64,000 bases of DNA from an uncultured Clostridium sp. (GTDB taxonomy: Bacteria > Bacillota > Clostridia > Lachnospirales > Lachnospiraceae), in contig UQMJ01000006.1 in assembly GCA_900542035.1 (NCBI GenBank), positions 1 to 64,000 of the forward strand, in the 5' to 3' direction. Of this stretch, positions 35,143 to 42,840 are shown piece by piece (within the stretch, counting starts at the first letter, position 1; each line of letters opens with the position of its first letter). A program made the position numbers and the translations under genes. The notes beneath the pieces were generated by a model. That model saw only the letters and a program-made list of their open reading frames with translations. It did not search any database and was not told the origin of the DNA.

Positions 35143-35846
35143 GCAATCACCTCCAGATAATAGTCCTCGACCGACAGCCCCTTCTCACGGATGGCGTCGG
35201 CATCTGTCATACAGATTCCGTTTTTAGTCATAACAGCCAGAGTATCAAACAAGTCTCCAAAATCCCGCAAAAGATGGGTGGCCAGAATGACGGTAGCTCC
35301 TTCTTCCAGCTCAGACAGCAGAATCCGCACCAGATCCCGTTTTAATTTCACATCAAAACCGGCGGCCGGTTCATCCATGAAATAAAGGGGAACTTTTCGG
35401 CAGAGGGCTAAAAACAGACATACCCGCTCTGCTTCTCCTCTGGACAAATGGCGAATCTTCCGTTCTAAGGGCATATTCCAGTCGTCCATCAGCCGGATAC
35501 AGTTTTCTTTGTCAAAATCCGGATAAAAATCTGTATAGTATTGAATACTGTCTTTTACCCGAAAAAATGGGTAAAAATCCTGGGGAGAAAATAACCAGGA
35601 AACCGACTGTGACAGAGAACTTCCGGATAAGACTTTGCTTTTGGAGCTTTCCGGAACCATTACCCGTCCGTTATCCGGTTTTATAAGCCCTGCCATAACC
35701 TTTAACAAGGTGGTTTTTCCGATTCCGTTTTCTCCCAGAAGCCCAATGATCCTTCCAGACGGAAACTGGGCAGACAGGCCGGAAAAAACAGGCGTATTCA
35801 AGTAACGTTTGCTGAGCTGTTCAATGCAGATTGCAGTTTCACTCAT
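35139..35846 (-). CDS. ABC transporter ATP-binding protein
   Basis: This 235-residue ATPase has Walker A in GLLGENGIGKTTLLK, a signature region HLSRGEAERVCLFLALCRK (LSRGE in place of LSGGQ) and Walker B with YFMDEPAAGFD, then the switch His in ATHLL. It belongs to the YtrB/EcsA-like exporters. It overlaps the GntR gene by 8 bp and the permease by 4 bp, so the subunits are co-made. Confidence 0.93.
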   Translation of the reverse strand: MSETAICIEQLSKRYLNTPVFSGLSAQFPSGRIIGLLGENGIGKTTLLKVMAGLIKPDNGRVMVPESSKSKVLSGSSLSQSVSWLFSPQDFYPFFRVKDSIQYYTDFYPDFDKENCIRLMDDWNMPLERKIRHLSRGEAERVCLFLALCRKVPLYFMDEPAAGFDVKLKRDLVRILLSELEEGATVILATHLLRDFGDLFDTLAVMTKNGICMTDADAIREKGLSVEDYYLEVIA

Positions 35847-36192
35847 GGGACAGTCCCTCCTTTACCTGCTGCAGAATTTGTTCTTCGTTAAATCCCATTT
35901 TTTTCATGCGGCGGAGAAATTCTTGTACTTCTTCTGCTACCATTCCATCACGCAAACGGGCCGGCGCATCTGGATTTACAAAGCTTCCGACTCCTTTTCT
36001 GGCCGTAATAATCCCCTCAGATTCTAAAAGGGCGACTGCCCGCTGAATGGTAAGGGCAGTTACCTGGTATCTGGAAGAATACTCCCGAATAGAGGACAGT
36101 TTATCCAAAGCGCCCAGCTTACCGCTGATGATTTCCTGCTTAATCTCGTCTGCTATCTGTACATAAATCGGAACGTTGTCCTGAAATCTCAT
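35839..36192 (-). CDS. YtrA-type GntR transcriptional regulator
   Basis: This 117-residue protein is a short GntR regulator: winged helix (PIYVQIADEIKQEIISGKLGALDKLSSIREYSSRYQVTALTIQRAVALLESEGIITARKGVGSFV) plus a short helical tail. This YtrA subfamily commonly represses its own ABC transporter operon, in Bacillus in response to wall-active antibiotics. It is the first gene of the cassette, and an inverted repeat overlaps its promoter. Confidence 0.93.
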   Translation of the reverse strand: MRFQDNVPIYVQIADEIKQEIISGKLGALDKLSSIREYSSRYQVTALTIQRAVALLESEGIITARKGVGSFVNPDAPARLRDGMVAEEVQEFLRRMKKMGFNEEQILQQVKEGLSHE

Positions 36193-36210
36193 GACTCCAC
36201 CTCATTACTG

Positions 36211-36234
36211 TTATACTTATGTAGTACAGTATAA
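36211..36234. promoter_or_regulatory. Operator candidate for the YtrA-type regulator
   Basis: TTATACT (36211-36217) and AGTATAA (36228-36234) form a perfect 7-bp inverted repeat with a 10-base spacer, abutting the -10 element of the cassette. Confidence 0.55.
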
Positions 36235-36262
36235 TTATAAAACAGGCAAAAGGATTTGTCAA
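36234..36262 (-). promoter_or_regulatory. Promoter of the GntR-ABC-M50 cassette
   Basis: On the minus strand TTGACA (36257-36262) is 17 bases before TATAAT (36234-36239), a perfect sigma-A promoter. Confidence 0.85.
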
Positions 36263-36278
36263 TCTGGAAATGCTGGCA

Positions 36279-36312
36279 AAAAAATAGCGAAGTGCCGGAA
36301 TAAGCACTTCGC
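36279..36312 (-). terminator. Terminator of the sigV-rsiV-like operon
   Basis: GCGAAGTGC (36287-36295) and GCACTTCGC (36304-36312) form a 9-bp stem; on the minus strand it is followed by TATTTTTTT. Confidence 0.85.
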
Positions 36313-36352
36313 CGAAAGTCCAATCGGTTTGAGCTGGGAAGCTTGATTAGGT

Positions 36353-37261
36353 TTAAAATTCTCCCGTTACATCCAAGGGAATGGTAAATTCAACGGCTCC
36401 CATATAGCCAGGCGCCACTTCGTACTCGTCAAAGGAAATTACCAGTCTTCCGTCCTGATTGAAATAAAAATCTTCCTCTCCTGTAAGGCCTTTAAAGTTA
36501 CTGTCTTCTAAATCCGTGTCCAGGAAGTAGGATTTACTGTCATCGGCCGCCATCTGTTCCCGCATCTGGGCAACAATATTTTCTCCAATGGCCGCCAGCT
36601 TTTCCTGATCTCCCTTCAACAGCTCCGATAAGGTAACGATATTGCCGGTGGTTTTGTCAATGTTAAAAATTTTAATCCGCTGTTCGGTACTGGCCATTGC
36701 CAGTTCGGTATAAATCCGGATACTAAGCAGCTGTTCACTTTCAAAAGGAACGTCCCAGGTTGAGGTAACAGACTGGAAGCCTTCTCCCTCAGAGGCCTTT
36801 AAGTCTGCTTCATACTGGGCAATTAATTCATCTGCATATTCCTCAATGGCTTTATTGGCAGTCTCTGACCCTTGTTCTGTAATAATTTCCGGAACTTTAA
36901 TTTCCGCTTCAAAGCCTCCTTCGCTGGATTCATAAGTCCGGAATGTTACGACCTGGGCAATCGGCCCGATAATCGGAAGTTTTCCCATGGCCATGGCTAC
37001 AGAGGGGCTCACATTTACTAAAATGGTAACGGCTGCGACAGCTGCGGCTGCAGTAGCGGCGGTTCTTTTTATCATAATCCTTACAAGTCCTTTCTTTGTC
37101 TGTCTGAGTGGTGTCACGTTCTGGGGCTTCTGGGTAAGTATTTCTTCTTCGTTCTCTTCTTTTGCCTGCTGGATTCCCAAAAGAATCCGCTCCTTTGCTT
37201 CCGGCGGAACCGGAATCTGGTCATACTGGCGTTTTAAATTTCGGATAGTATCCTGATTCAT
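36353..37261 (-). CDS. RsiV-like anti-sigma factor (DUF3298)
   Basis: This 302-residue protein has a cytoplasmic N-terminal region, one membrane segment near residues 65-95 and an extracellular part with the DUF3298/RsiV signature (TGNIVTLSELLKGDQEKLAAIGENI, then DFYFNQDGRLVISFDEYEVAPGYMGAVEFTIP). RsiV holds SigV and, in Bacillus, is released by lysozyme binding. Here it follows the sigma factor gene by 14 bp. The lysozyme role is inferred from the family. Confidence 0.85.
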   Translation of the reverse strand: MNQDTIRNLKRQYDQIPVPPEAKERILLGIQQAKEENEEEILTQKPQNVTPLRQTKKGLVRIMIKRTAATAAAAVAAVTILVNVSPSVAMAMGKLPIIGPIAQVVTFRTYESSEGGFEAEIKVPEIITEQGSETANKAIEEYADELIAQYEADLKASEGEGFQSVTSTWDVPFESEQLLSIRIYTELAMASTEQRIKIFNIDKTTGNIVTLSELLKGDQEKLAAIGENIVAQMREQMAADDSKSYFLDTDLEDSNFKGLTGEEDFYFNQDGRLVISFDEYEVAPGYMGAVEFTIPLDVTGEF

Positions 37262-37275
37262 CCTGTCTCTCCTTT

Positions 37276-37770
37276 CTAAACTCTTGCAGATGTGCCTTCT
37301 TCCAAATCTACCCGAAGCTTTTTTAACGCTCGGTAAAGTCGGGATTTTATGGTGCTTAAAGGCTCTCCAGCAATATCGGAAATTTCTTCCAGACTTAGTT
37401 CTTCAAAATATCTAAGCGTAATTACCAGCCGTTCCTCAGCTTTTAAGCGATTTAACGCAACTGCCAGATCGGGGTCGGAATACGTATCCTCTACTGGCAT
37501 TTCATAGTCTTCAATTTGGGTATTAATCCCCTCTTTTTTTCTTTTTCTCAGTATATCTATGGCGGTATTTACCACAATTCGATAAATCCATGTGGAAATA
37601 TAGTTCTCATTCTCCACTTTTTTAGAATCCCGAATAGCTTTATAGGCGCTTTCCTGAACCACGTCCAGCGCATCCTCCTGATTGCCCATATAGCTGTAAG
37701 CCAGCCGGTAATACTTCTCATAGCATTCCAAAAGAACCTGCTGGATTTTTTCATCCGCTCTTTCGGTCAT
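37276..37770 (-). CDS. ECF RNA polymerase sigma factor (SigV-like)
   Basis: This 164-residue protein has region 2 (YRLAYSYMGNQEDALDVVQESAYKAI, then ISTWIYRIVVNTAIDILRK) and region 4 (LRYFEELSLEEISDIAGEPLSTIKSRLYRALKKLR) of an ECF sigma factor. It sits directly before the RsiV-like anti-sigma gene, the sigV-rsiV arrangement, and behind a promoter with ECF-type elements, so it probably drives its own operon. AAAAAGGAGG precedes the ATG. Confidence 0.93.
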   Translation of the reverse strand: MTERADEKIQQVLLECYEKYYRLAYSYMGNQEDALDVVQESAYKAIRDSKKVENENYISTWIYRIVVNTAIDILRKRKKEGINTQIEDYEMPVEDTYSDPDLAVALNRLKAEERLVITLRYFEELSLEEISDIAGEPLSTIKSRLYRALKKLRVDLEEGTSARV

Positions 37771-37798
37771 TGTATCCTCCTTTTTGTTTTCTATCTAT

Positions 37799-37827
37799 TA
37801 GACGACAGGTACAGGGATAAAGTTTCA
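37799..37827 (-). promoter_or_regulatory. ECF-type autoregulatory promoter
   Basis: On the minus strand TGAAAC (37822-37827) lies 17 bases before CGTCTA (37799-37804). These match the -35 and -10 elements of Bacillus SigV/SigW/SigX-type promoters. The site is 30 bases before the sigma factor gene. Confidence 0.75.
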
Positions 37828-37865
37828 AAAAAATACCGGATTCCATTTTTAAGAATCCGGTATTT
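37824..37865 (-). terminator. Terminator of trpS
   Basis: AAATACCGGATTC (37831-37843) and GAATCCGGTATTT (37853-37865) form a perfect 13-bp stem; on the minus strand the T-run reaches into the -35 of the ECF promoter. Confidence 0.88.
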
Positions 37866-37871
37866 GTGTGG

Positions 37872-38957
37872 TTATTCTGCGAACCGTTTTGCCTGTTCTG
37901 CAATCAGTTCCTGATCTTCAAAATAATTAATCTTCATGGAACGCTTTACAGCAGCTAAGGTCTCTGCTGCAACCGCTTCTGCCTTTTTGCTTCCTTCTTC
38001 TAAGATCTGGTAAACCTCTGGAATCCGCTTTTCCCACTCTTTTCTTCTCTGACGGATTGGCTCTAACTCCTCCTGTAATACGGCATTTAAGAACTTTTTC
38101 ACTTTCACATCGCCCAGGCCGCCTCTGGTGTAATGGGCTTTTAGCTCGTCCAGATTCTGGTAATCCGGCAGATATGTTGCGAAATGTTCGTCTCTGCAGA
38201 ATGCATCCAGATAAATAAATACCGGATTGCCTTCTACCTGTCCTGGATCTTCCACGCGCAGGTGGTTCGGATCTGTAAACATAGACATTATCTTCTTCTT
38301 TACTTCGGCCTCTGTATCAGATAAGTAGATGCAGTTCCCGAGGGATTTGCTCATCTTGGCCTTTCCGTCTGTGCCAGGAAGGCGCAGGCAGGCCTTATTG
38401 TCCGGAAGCAGGATATCCGGCATGGTCAGAGTATCGCCATATACGGTATTAAATTTGTGGACAATTTCCCTGGTCTGCTCCAGCATTGGCATCTGATCTT
38501 CGCCGACCGGTACGGTAGTTGCCTGGAATGCAGTAATATCTGCGGCCTGGCTGATTGGATAGGTAAAAAATCCAACTGGAATGCTGGCCTCGAAATTACG
38601 CATCTGAATTTCAGATTTTACCGTTGGGTTTCTCTGAAGACGGGATACGGTAACCAGGTTCATATAGTAAAAGGACAGCTCGCACAGCTCCGGAATCTGA
38701 GACTGGATAAATAAGGTAGACTTTTCCGGATCCAGGCCGCAGGATAAGTAATCCAGGGCAACCTCAATAATATTCTGGCGGACTTTTTCCGGATTGTCTG
38801 CATTGTCTGTAAGAGCCTGGGCGTCTGCAATCATAATGAAAATCTTATCATATTCTCCTGAGTTCTGCAGTTCTACCCTTCTCTTCAAGGATCCTACATA
38901 ATGTCCCACATGAAGACGGCCGGTGGGTCTGTCGCCGGTTAAAATAATTTTTCCCAT
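37872..38957 (-). CDS. trpS: Tryptophanyl-tRNA synthetase
   Basis: This 361-residue class I synthetase has the HIGH-type motif [12 protein letters not shown] and KMSKS in [12 protein letters not shown]. It charges tRNA-Trp. It is slightly longer than the usual 330 residues. I see no T-box in the 32 bp before it. CGGAGGAAG precedes the ATG. It is followed by its own terminator. Confidence 0.95.
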   Translation of the reverse strand: MGKIILTGDRPTGRLHVGHYVGSLKRRVELQNSGEYDKIFIMIADAQALTDNADNPEKVRQNIIEVALDYLSCGLDPEKSTLFIQSQIPELCELSFYYMNLVTVSRLQRNPTVKSEIQMRNFEASIPVGFFTYPISQAADITAFQATTVPVGEDQMPMLEQTREIVHKFNTVYGDTLTMPDILLPDNKACLRLPGTDGKAKMSKSLGNCIYLSDTEAEVKKKIMSMFTDPNHLRVEDPGQVEGNPVFIYLDAFCRDEHFATYLPDYQNLDELKAHYTRGGLGDVKVKKFLNAVLQEELEPIRQRRKEWEKRIPEVYQILEEGSKKAEAVAAETLAAVKRSMKINYFEDQELIAEQAKRFAE

Positions 38958-38989
38958 TGTAACTTCCTCCGATTATAATGTTGTGTTAA

Positions 38990-40390
38990 CTAATTATGGC
39001 AGATGATCGGCATATTTTTGTATACATGATCGTAAACAATCGCTGCTTTTGCAGGCGGAAGGTTGATGCAGCCATGAGAACCGTTGGTCTTATAAATGGT
39101 TCCTCCAAAACTGCCCCGCCAATCTGCGTCATGGAGTCCGATTCCGCCGTTAAACGGCATCCAGTATTTTACCGGAGTTTCATAATCTTCTCCTCGTAAC
39201 ACTTTATCCTTCTGTTTATAATAAAGTCCGAAAATACCAGGTGGCGTTGTCCATCCTTTGGATACGTTGCCGGACACAAAAGGCGTATCTAAGATACACT
39301 GCCCATTTTCAACTAAATACAAATGCTGGTTTCCCAGGTCTACTTCTACATACGTCATGCCGTAATCATTGCCGGTGCGGCTGGCAGCCGTCTGGGCATA
39401 TACAGGTTCCCGCTCTGAACTCTGACAGGTCTGGATAGCTGCGATTAGGCTCTGGGTTTCTGCAGCCTGGTCGATTTTCCAGCCGTAAGGGCCGGTAATG
39501 GTTACGTCCTGCCCAGAAGCGGTACGGAAGGCGTGAGGCTTTCCTGCTGTATCATACTTATCAGCCAGAGATTTCACATAAGCGGCGGCCTGTGCCGGAT
39601 CTACGGTTACGGTTGTGCCGTCTGTTCCGGTTATCCAGGAAGAAATGGTTTCGCCGGACAGGACTTCCTCGGCTTCTCCAAACCGGTAGGTAATGGTCAT
39701 GCTGCCGCACTGGTTCATTGCTGCAAGCAGAGAAACCAGAGACTCGTCGGATGCGTGAACCGTTACTTCATTATAACAGCCAGCGTCTCCGAGATTGATT
39801 ACAGACTGGCCGGAAGATAAGGCCTGGCGCACAGTCTGGGTCAGCTTTTCCATATTCAGATCCGTTCCGGTTACTTCCGGAACAATCGTAAATCCAGTAC
39901 CATCCGAGGTTTTTGCAATATGGGCGTTTTCTGTCTTTATCACGTCTTCTCCCACAACCAGGGACAGGGAAGCCAGCTTTGCAGCCAGCGCTTCTTCCCT
40001 GTACGTAACTTCCATGGGAAGTTCAAACTTGTTGTCAACTGCCGGACCAGAAATCCGGCCATTTTCATTCTGCTGCGTCAAAATGGCAGAAAGATCTCCT
40101 GTTACCACAGCCGTCAGGCCTAGTTCGGAACCGGAAAGTACTTCTTCTTTTCCGTCTTTTCCTACCAGGGTAAGGGTTTTTTCGCTGCCATAGGCAGATT
40201 CGATTGCAGTTCTGGCCTCCTGGGGAGTCTGACCCGCCGTATTTACTCCGTTAATCAGGGTTCCGCTTACGTAAACGTCTGGATTGTTATGGGTATTGTT
40301 GATCGCTGCCACTGCAGGAAAACTGCTGGAAACAGTCAGCGCTGCAGACAGGCAGAGGATCATAGCCTGTTTTAAAAAACGGTTATCCAT
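38990..40390 (-). CDS. L,D-transpeptidase with peptidoglycan-binding-like repeat
   Basis: The ATG at 40390 gives 466 residues; the longer frame to 40456 overlaps the promoter. A signal peptide or anchor (residues 5-28) is followed by two repeats related to the PG_binding_4 domain (VYVSGTLINGVNTAGQTPQEARTAIESAYG is the first) and a YkuD catalytic domain with GSHGCINLPP near residue 440, where Cys is the nucleophile. It makes 3-3 cross-links or attaches proteins in the cell wall. Confidence 0.93.
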   Translation of the reverse strand: MDNRFLKQAMILCLSAALTVSSSFPAVAAINNTHNNPDVYVSGTLINGVNTAGQTPQEARTAIESAYGSEKTLTLVGKDGKEEVLSGSELGLTAVVTGDLSAILTQQNENGRISGPAVDNKFELPMEVTYREEALAAKLASLSLVVGEDVIKTENAHIAKTSDGTGFTIVPEVTGTDLNMEKLTQTVRQALSSGQSVINLGDAGCYNEVTVHASDESLVSLLAAMNQCGSMTITYRFGEAEEVLSGETISSWITGTDGTTVTVDPAQAAAYVKSLADKYDTAGKPHAFRTASGQDVTITGPYGWKIDQAAETQSLIAAIQTCQSSEREPVYAQTAASRTGNDYGMTYVEVDLGNQHLYLVENGQCILDTPFVSGNVSKGWTTPPGIFGLYYKQKDKVLRGEDYETPVKYWMPFNGGIGLHDADWRGSFGGTIYKTNGSHGCINLPPAKAAIVYDHVYKNMPIICHN

Positions 40391-40427
40391 CTTCCATGTT
40401 CCCTTCTCTATTTTTATTTCCCTGTCT

Positions 40428-40456
40428 ATTGTACTCGCGGCCAGCAGAAAAGTCAA
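40428..40456 (-). promoter_or_regulatory. Promoter of the L,D-transpeptidase gene
   Basis: On the minus strand TTGACT (40451-40456) is 17 bases before TACAAT (40428-40433), at the end of the rluA-family gene. Confidence 0.65.
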
Positions 40457-41442
40457 CGAGGTTGCATCCGGAAAAATTCCGGAGGCAGTTCTGCAGTAAA
40501 AGTCCTGCCGGAAAGATAGGAAAGGGGCTGAGGCATCTCTTTTGGCATCACAAGCTGCCAGGAATGGAGCATCTGGGAAGTAATGCCGTAAGTTTTTCTG
40601 GCAGTTTCATTGACTGACCGGCTGCCGTATTTTCCATCTCCTACAATAGGGTGGCCGATAGAAGCCAGATGGGCGCGGATCTGATGGGTACGGCCGGTCA
40701 GAAGGGTTACCCGCAGACAGGTATAATCGCCGCTGCTCCAGAGCGGGAGGTATTCGGTAGCGATAGGCTGGCTGTCCGGCACCTGGTTTCTGGTAATCGA
40801 AACCAGGTTGGTCTTCGAATCTTTTTTCAGAAAGCCTTCGATTTTCTGCGCCTTTGTTACCTGTCCGGCTACAATGCACTGATAGTATTTATGCAGGCTC
40901 CGATCCCGAAAGGCTTCGGATAAAATCTGAAGTCCTGCAAGGGATTTTCCAGCTGCAATCAATCCGCTGGTATTCCGATCCAGCCGGTTGCACACCGATG
41001 GCCGGAAAGTACGGAGCTGTTCCCTGGTCAGCTGTCCTGATTCCAGCAGATAAGAAAGGATCCGATCTACTAAAGATACGTCGGTTTCTTTTGCTTTTTG
41101 GGACAGCATACCGGAAGGTTTATTAATGAGGAGAATGTGGGAATCTTCATAGATAATGGAAAGAGGCGGCTCGCTTCCCTTCTTTTTTTGTTCCTTGAAA
41201 GAAGGTTCCTGCAGTCTGGAGGGAGAGGAAAAATTTTCAATGGTTTCATCTGACAAAAACAGCCGGATTTCATCGCCCTCTTTTAACCGTTCCGAACCTT
41301 CACATTTTTTTCCATTGAGAACAATATTTTTTTTCCGCATCATTTTATAGAGAAAGCTTTTTGGCGCCTGGCCCAGATATTTGGCTAAAAGCTTGTCCAG
41401 ACGCTGTCCTGCCTCATTGGGGCCTACGGATAACTGACGCAT
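40453..41442 (-). CDS. RluA-family rRNA pseudouridine synthase
   Basis: This 329-residue protein has an N-terminal S4 domain (AGQRLDKLLAKYLGQAPKSFLYKMMRKKNIVLNGKKCEG) and the RluA catalytic core with the active Asp in CNRLDRNTSGLIAAGKS (HRLD variant with Asn). It isomerises uridines in 23S rRNA, as RluC/RluD do. Which site is modified is not clear. TAGGAGG precedes the ATG. Confidence 0.92.
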   Translation of the reverse strand: MRQLSVGPNEAGQRLDKLLAKYLGQAPKSFLYKMMRKKNIVLNGKKCEGSERLKEGDEIRLFLSDETIENFSSPSRLQEPSFKEQKKKGSEPPLSIIYEDSHILLINKPSGMLSQKAKETDVSLVDRILSYLLESGQLTREQLRTFRPSVCNRLDRNTSGLIAAGKSLAGLQILSEAFRDRSLHKYYQCIVAGQVTKAQKIEGFLKKDSKTNLVSITRNQVPDSQPIATEYLPLWSSGDYTCLRVTLLTGRTHQIRAHLASIGHPIVGDGKYGSRSVNETARKTYGITSQMLHSWQLVMPKEMPQPLSYLSGRTFTAELPPEFFRMQPR

Positions 41443-41451
41443 AAAAACCTC

Positions 41452-42021
41452 CTACATGGATAAATTTTTCAGCAGCTCTGCTGCATAACTGACGCTTCCG
41501 TCATCTTCATAAGAAGAGGCGGGCTTTAAGCCCTTTAACCGGCGTTCAAACGCTCCTTCTTCCTTCACAATCCGGACATTGCCGTCTAAACGGTGACCGG
41601 TAAACATATCGTTTAAAAATTTCTCTGCCTTTGCCACATCGATTTTGGGATTGGAACAGTAGGCGCATACTCCGGTTGGATGCACCGATACCGCGTCCAG
41701 CGGAAGAATCTGCTCTTTTGACGTTACAATCAAATCATAAAGAATCACGCTTTTTTCTTCATATGGATGAACTGCCTGGTAAAATTCTTTTTTGGGCGTC
41801 CGGCAGCGGAATGAAGCCAGAAATGGAGACGCCACATTGGCTACCGGAAGGACGGTCAGAATCGCCATAACCGTAAGAATGTTTTTGGCCGCCTGATTAT
41901 CTGTGAAATTTCTGGCAAGAAGCTGTCCGAGAATCATAACCGCGCCGATAATAAGCTCGATAATCTGTGCTTTTCTCCGGTATTCCCGATAACCGTAAGT
42001 GCCTTTCTGAATTCGTTTCAT
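41452..42021 (-). CDS. Hypothetical membrane-anchored protein
   Basis: I do not recognise this 189-residue protein. Two hydrophobic segments near residues 20-36 and 47-68 are followed by a soluble domain with VICAY-like CAYCSNPKIDVAKAEKFLNDMF. The basic start (MKRIQKGTYGYREYRRKA) suggests an inside N terminus. It lies 10 bp after... the next gene rluA-family starts 9 bp downstream, so the two are co-transcribed. AAAGGAGAATG precedes the ATG. Confidence 0.7.
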   Translation of the reverse strand: MKRIQKGTYGYREYRRKAQIIELIIGAVMILGQLLARNFTDNQAAKNILTVMAILTVLPVANVASPFLASFRCRTPKKEFYQAVHPYEEKSVILYDLIVTSKEQILPLDAVSVHPTGVCAYCSNPKIDVAKAEKFLNDMFTGHRLDGNVRIVKEEGAFERRLKGLKPASSYEDDGSVSYAAELLKNLSM

Positions 42022-42024
42022 CTG

Positions 42025-42822
42025 TCATTCTCCTTTCTTTCTGCCTTCCATAAAAGATAAGATCCATTCCTGAGGAAGGATTTTACACAGCAGGCAAACC
42101 CCTTTCATGGCAATTCCATAGACAGAAATACTGTTTCCTAAAACGCTGTCTTCAATGGCTTTTTTTACCACCTTTTCCGGCTTTGCCATTACAAGCCGTT
42201 TATAAATGGGATAAGAGCCGGCCTGTCCGCCTTCTTCCATTACCTGGAAAAATTCCGTCTGAACCGGCCCTGGGCAGACGGCTGTTACCGTAATCTGACG
42301 GGCCTTTAATTCCCTGTTTAAGGCTCTGCTATAGCTTAATACAAAGGCTTTGGATGCTGCATATACGGCAAATCCAGGCTGAGGCAGAAAAGCGGCGGCA
42401 GACGCATACTCGATGATTCGCCCGCCCCTGACCAGATAAGGGAGGCAGATCTGGGTCATGGCAAGGAGCGCCCTGCAGTTTAAGTCTACCATTCCCCGTT
42501 CCATGTTCCAGTCTATCTGTCCGGCCCGTCCGGTCTTCCCATATCCGGCTGCATTGACCAGGAACCGGATGTGAGGGGATTCTTTCTGAAGCACATTCCC
42601 AAACTGGTTGAAATCTTCTTCCCTGGTAATATCTGTCTCAAAGATTCGCAGACGAACCGGAACCTGGCGTTCCAACTGGATTAACCGGTCTTTTCTTCTT
42701 GCCAGAACCCAGATTTCGTCCAGGCAGGCAAACCGGTCTGCCAGCTGAATCACAGTTTCCCTTCCCATACCGGAAGACGCGCCGGTAACCACTGCAATCT
42801 GAAGCCTGCGGGTATTCTTCAT
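42025..42822 (-). CDS. Short-chain dehydrogenase/reductase
   Basis: This 265-residue SDR has the cofactor motif TGASSGMGRE, NAAGYG, the active-site Ser in EYASAAAF and YAASK. The Arg-rich ARRKDRL after the second strand suggests NADP. The C terminus has a hydrophobic stretch. The substrate is unknown; similar proteins act on lipids or small ketones. It is in the rsmF-to-rluA minus-strand run. Confidence 0.88.
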   Translation of the reverse strand: MKNTRRLQIAVVTGASSGMGRETVIQLADRFACLDEIWVLARRKDRLIQLERQVPVRLRIFETDITREEDFNQFGNVLQKESPHIRFLVNAAGYGKTGRAGQIDWNMERGMVDLNCRALLAMTQICLPYLVRGGRIIEYASAAAFLPQPGFAVYAASKAFVLSYSRALNRELKARQITVTAVCPGPVQTEFFQVMEEGGQAGSYPIYKRLVMAKPEKVVKKAIEDSVLGNSISVYGIAMKGVCLLCKILPQEWILSFMEGRKKGE

Positions 42823-42840
42823 CCCTTTATCCCTCCAACT

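Noticed and set aside
38958..38989. Trp T-box before trpS
   Set aside because: The gap to the previous gene is 32 bp, far too short.
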